Origin: Phascolomyces articulosus
Taxonomy: Eukaryota; Mucoromycota; Mucoromycetes; Mucorales; Lichtheimiaceae
DNA length: 64,000 bases
Direction of reading: 5' to 3'
NCBI GenBank assembly: GCA_025677815.1
Contig: JAIXMP010000010.1
Location: 744,001 to 808,000 of the forward strand
Part shown: piece by piece, positions 60,895-64,000 of the stretch
Layout of the letters: every line of letters begins with the position of its first letter
How positions within the stretch are numbered: position 1 is the stretch's first letter
The notes under the pieces: generated by a model
Told to the model about the DNA's origin: nothing
Database searches by the model: none
Seen by the model: only the letters and a program-made list of their open reading frames with translations
Position numbers and translations under genes: made by a program

Positions 60895-62254
60895 ATGGGG
60901 GACGACGATAATCATTACAGTAACCATCATGATAGCAGCAAACAAATTGACAACAACAATAAAGATGTCGATCCACTTTTAACGATTAGAGACGAATTTA
61001 ATATAGATACTGAAAAATTTAAAGCTATTGTGAATGGATTTAATGAAGAATGTGAACATGGATTAAATGCAACATCAGCCTCAGGATTAGCAACCATGAT
61101 ACCCTCGTACGTCACCAGGATGCCAACGGGTCAAGAAAAAGGAACATTTTTAGCACTTGATTTAGGTGGAAGCAATTTACGAGTCTCAGCTGTAGATCTT
61201 TTGGGTGATGGTCAAGTTCATGTCGTCACTGAAATACGTAGAACCGTTTCTGATGAACAACGTATTGGATCAACGACTGATTTTTTCGACTGGATGGCCG
61301 ATTCTGTGAAAGAATTATTAGATAATTTATCCCCGCATTATCATCATCAACAACAAGAAGATATCGTTCTAGTGAATGGTAAACATAATCAAAAACAACA
61401 ATCAGTTGCTATGGGAGTATGTTGGAGCTTTCCTTTAGAGTAAGTATAAAAAATATATAAAACGCATTTTACTGGATTAAGCAGTAGAAATCAAAAAAAA
61501 AAATAGCAATATATTGAACTGCTGAAACAACAAAGATCGGTGATTAGACCAAAGAAGACATTGATGGTGGTTTTTTTTTGGGGGGGCGGGTGAATGACAA
61601 ATAAAGGAGGGAAGGGGAGAAACTGATGGCTGAAAATGGAAAACATTTTTACCATGAAAAAAGAAATTGGATATATCGTCATTTCACACAGATGAGGACG
61701 AAACCAGGAGTGGCAGTAATATAGTTTAGATAGATAATTGGGAAATAACTGGGCAACTAAATTTCACCCTACTTTCATCATATTTTTTGTTTCTTGTTGA
61801 CAGTTGTTTTACTAATTGAATTGCTTCTTTTTTTGACTCCATTTTATAAAATGGATTCTATAGTCAAACGGGTATTTGTGATGGAAAAATCTTACGTATG
61901 GGTAAAGGGTTTACATTGGATAATATTGATGGTCAAGATCTAGCTAATTTATTTCATGATGCTTTTCAACGAAAGGTAAAATAATAATTACTCAACTTTT
62001 ACATGTGTCAATTTCTTCTTTATTTGGCTTTATCACGTTATGTGTGTCGCTTAGAAGAGACGAGTTGTGCTGCTTTTTTTTTTTGCATGCATGTGCATGC
62101 GCTCGTGCGCCATGGATGTTCTGTGATTGTACATGGACGATCCATCTGGAATTCCGACTAGTTGCAAACTGGAATACTTCCTTTTTCACTCCTTTTATGC
62201 TACTCCCCTCCCAGAGCCTTTTTATTTCTTACAAGCAGAAGCAGCAGACAATTT

Positions 62255-62321
<67 letters not shown>

Positions 62322-63925
62322 CTTCTATCTCCCACCCCCAAGATTTTATTCTTTCTACTTGTCTTTTAAGCTCCTTAGATGATGCGCGCGCTCCCATCCG
62401 ATTTTCTTTTCTCACAATGAAGCATTACGCGTTGTTACTAATTATATATATATATATCGATTTGTTTACACTATATTATATTATATATGTAGGATATCAA
62501 TGTTACCGTAACAGCTTTATTAAATGACACAGTTGGAACATTAGTTGCTCATGCCTATAGTAATCCAGGTGCATGTGTTGGTTTTATACATGGTACAGGA
62601 GTTAATGCTGCCTATCCTGAAAAACAATCTCGTATTGTCAAGTTAGCATCACTATCCAATAATAACAACATCAACAATGAAAATAGCTCAGACGAACGAG
62701 AAGAAGAACAACAGCAACGTCATCAGGAGGAAGAAGAAAGAAAGGGTGACGATAGTGAGAACGACAATATTATGCTTGTAAACACAGAAATCGATATCTT
62801 TGGTAACCCAGATTATTTGCCCCTCACTCGATTTGACAAGGCATTAGATGCACATCATTCACAACCAGGATTCCAAGCATATGAAAAAATGATGGCAGGT
62901 GGTTACCTTGGTGAATTAGTGCGATTGATTGCAATTGAACTTATCACTGATGATCAATATCTATTTAATGGAAATATACCGGAACGGCTTAAAAAGCCAT
63001 GGTCTTTTACTACCGCCACGATGAGTAATTTAGAAAAGTAAGCCACTACTCTAATCCTAGTAGATCAAAAAAAAAAAAAAACTGATCGCATCCCATCTAC
63101 TATGGTACTCTATAATATATCCTATGCTTTATTTTATTAGGGTGGAAACAGATGAGGAGAAACTAGCCATATTTGGTGAATGGCTTGAGACGGATTGCAT
63201 AAATGATTATGTGCCAACGATCGAGGATATGATACGTCTCTCCCACATTTGTTGTATTGTTTCATCAAGAGCAGCTGTTTTAGTTGCAGCAGGCATTGCA
63301 GCCATGATTGAGCGCCAAAATGTGATCATCACATCAGATGATCCAATCATTATTGGGGTCAATGGATCGACATTTGAAAAATATCCAAATATGCAACAAC
63401 GTGTTAATGAAGCATTACGTCGATATTTCGGTGATATCATTTTCCAAAGAATACGTTTAGGTGTGGCACGAGATGGCGGAAGCATAGGCGGGGCACTTGT
63501 TGCCATGTTGTATAGTCAAAGTGCCAATGATAAGTGGTAAGGTTCTTTTTTTTATAATTTGAAAGTATAATTTATGTATAAACCATAACTTTATATATAA
63601 AAATATATATGTATATATGTATGTGATATATAAAATGTACTAGTGGTATACCTTTTCCCCTTTTTATTTTACTAATAATGCATATTATTATTATTCCTTC
63701 TTATTTTCCCCCCAAATTTTCCTTTATTGAATATTCTCCATTTCTTTGCTCAGCAGCAGCCATCCTCATAATAGCAGTATTAGTAGCACCCAAGAACCAA
63801 AAATAGATTCACTATGTTTCCCACCTTTTTATCGTATCAAACAAGCTTTGAAGCGTTGGATCAAGTCTAAGGTATTACTGAGAAAGAATCATTCACCGAT
63901 AAAGGAGAATAAACCGTCAGAATAA
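60895..63925 (+). CDS. HXK: Hexokinase with an acidic insertion and an extra C-terminal exon
   Basis: Hexokinase phosphorylates glucose in the first step of glycolysis. Five exons (60895-61439, 61864-61975, 62493-63037, 63141-63536, 63754-63925) give 1770 bases and 589 residues. Motifs: the phosphate-1 loop FLALDLGGSNLRVSAVD, the sugar-binding region SFPLDQTGI and KGFTLDNI, the catalytic Asp in ALLNDTVGTLVAHAY, GFIHGTGVNAAY, and the adenosine motif IIIGVNGSTFEKYP with GGSIGGALVAML. Between GTGVNAAYPEK and the next block is an insertion of about 45 residues rich in N, E, Q and D (ENSSDEREEEQQQRHQEEEE). The last exon adds a basic tail (FYRIKQALKRWIKSKVLLRK); without that splice the protein would end at SANDKW and have 533 residues, still longer than usual. 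The N-terminus is also H/N/D-rich. Whether this is a hexokinase or glucokinase subtype, or a regulatory paralogue, is open. Confidence 0.93.
62258..62319. repeat. (TC)n microsatellite in hexokinase intron 2
   Basis: About 31 uninterrupted TC dinucleotides in the 517-base second intron, which is unusually long for this window. Frames reading poly-SL or poly-RE through it are artefacts. Confidence 0.95.
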
Positions 63926-64000
63926 AGTATATGTACGCAAAACAACAACAACAACAACAACCAAAATACTTGTCATGAATTATTCTTCTTTCACTCATCC

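Noticed and set aside
62005..62527. Several overlapping frames with poly-SL or poly-RE
   Set aside because: They are produced by the (TC)n repeat inside hexokinase intron 2.

Overview
This window comes from an intron-rich, AT-rich eukaryotic nuclear genome. The gene content (importin alpha, Rab escort protein, YIF1, PDH E2, ATP synthase subunit k, a two-finger GATA factor with the iron-repressor cysteine region, IML2, CUE5, a Tlg1-type SNARE), introns mostly of 50-150 bases with GTAAGT/GTATGT donors, and F-box/LRR genes in decay all point to an early-diverging filamentous fungus. Mucoromycota, probably Mucorales, is my inference. No bacterial-type operons, CRISPR arrays, rRNA genes or convincing tRNA genes are visible.

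Layout. 0-9.2 kb is a compact housekeeping block: a membrane J-protein (-), fumarase (+), YIF1 (+) and the Rab escort protein (-, convergent with YIF1). 9.2-19 kb is sparse. It holds a possible non-coding transcript with a duplicated motif, two very small spliced minus-strand genes that I assembled from short exons, and a disrupted F-box/LRR gene (14.4-16.2 kb). 19-28 kb carries the GATA iron-repressor homologue, a possible small spliced gene, a CEP120-like C2 protein (-) and importin alpha (-). 29.7-35.6 kb carries PDH E2 (-), ATP synthase subunit k (+) and a small secreted double-psi beta-barrel protein (-). 35.6-41.4 kb is empty apart from a heavily broken F-box/LRR pseudogene. 41.5-53.2 kb carries IML2 (-), an acidic protein of uncertain family (+), CUE5 (-) and a syntaxin-6/Tlg1 SNARE (-). 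57-64 kb carries glucosamine-6-phosphate deaminase (+) and a hexokinase (+).

Functionally the genes form a general housekeeping set rather than a pathway cluster. YIF1, the Rab escort protein and the Tlg1-like SNARE act in ER-Golgi-endosome traffic. PDH E2, fumarase, subunit k and hexokinase act in central carbon and energy metabolism. GlcN6P deaminase links chitin/amino-sugar turnover to glycolysis. I checked exon models by summing exon lengths: every multi-exon model with a confident product gives a whole number of codons, except that the last junction of IML2 needed a non-obvious donor.

The observations I consider most worth checking are four exact ATCWGATAA sites (the consensus of SreA-type iron repressors) upstream of the GATA gene itself, plus a short uORF overlapping its start; a CEP120-type protein in a presumably non-flagellated fungus; the small multi-exon genes that a 60-codon ORF cut-off misses; and an 8-base micro-exon in IML2. 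I did not find an obviously new multi-gene system.
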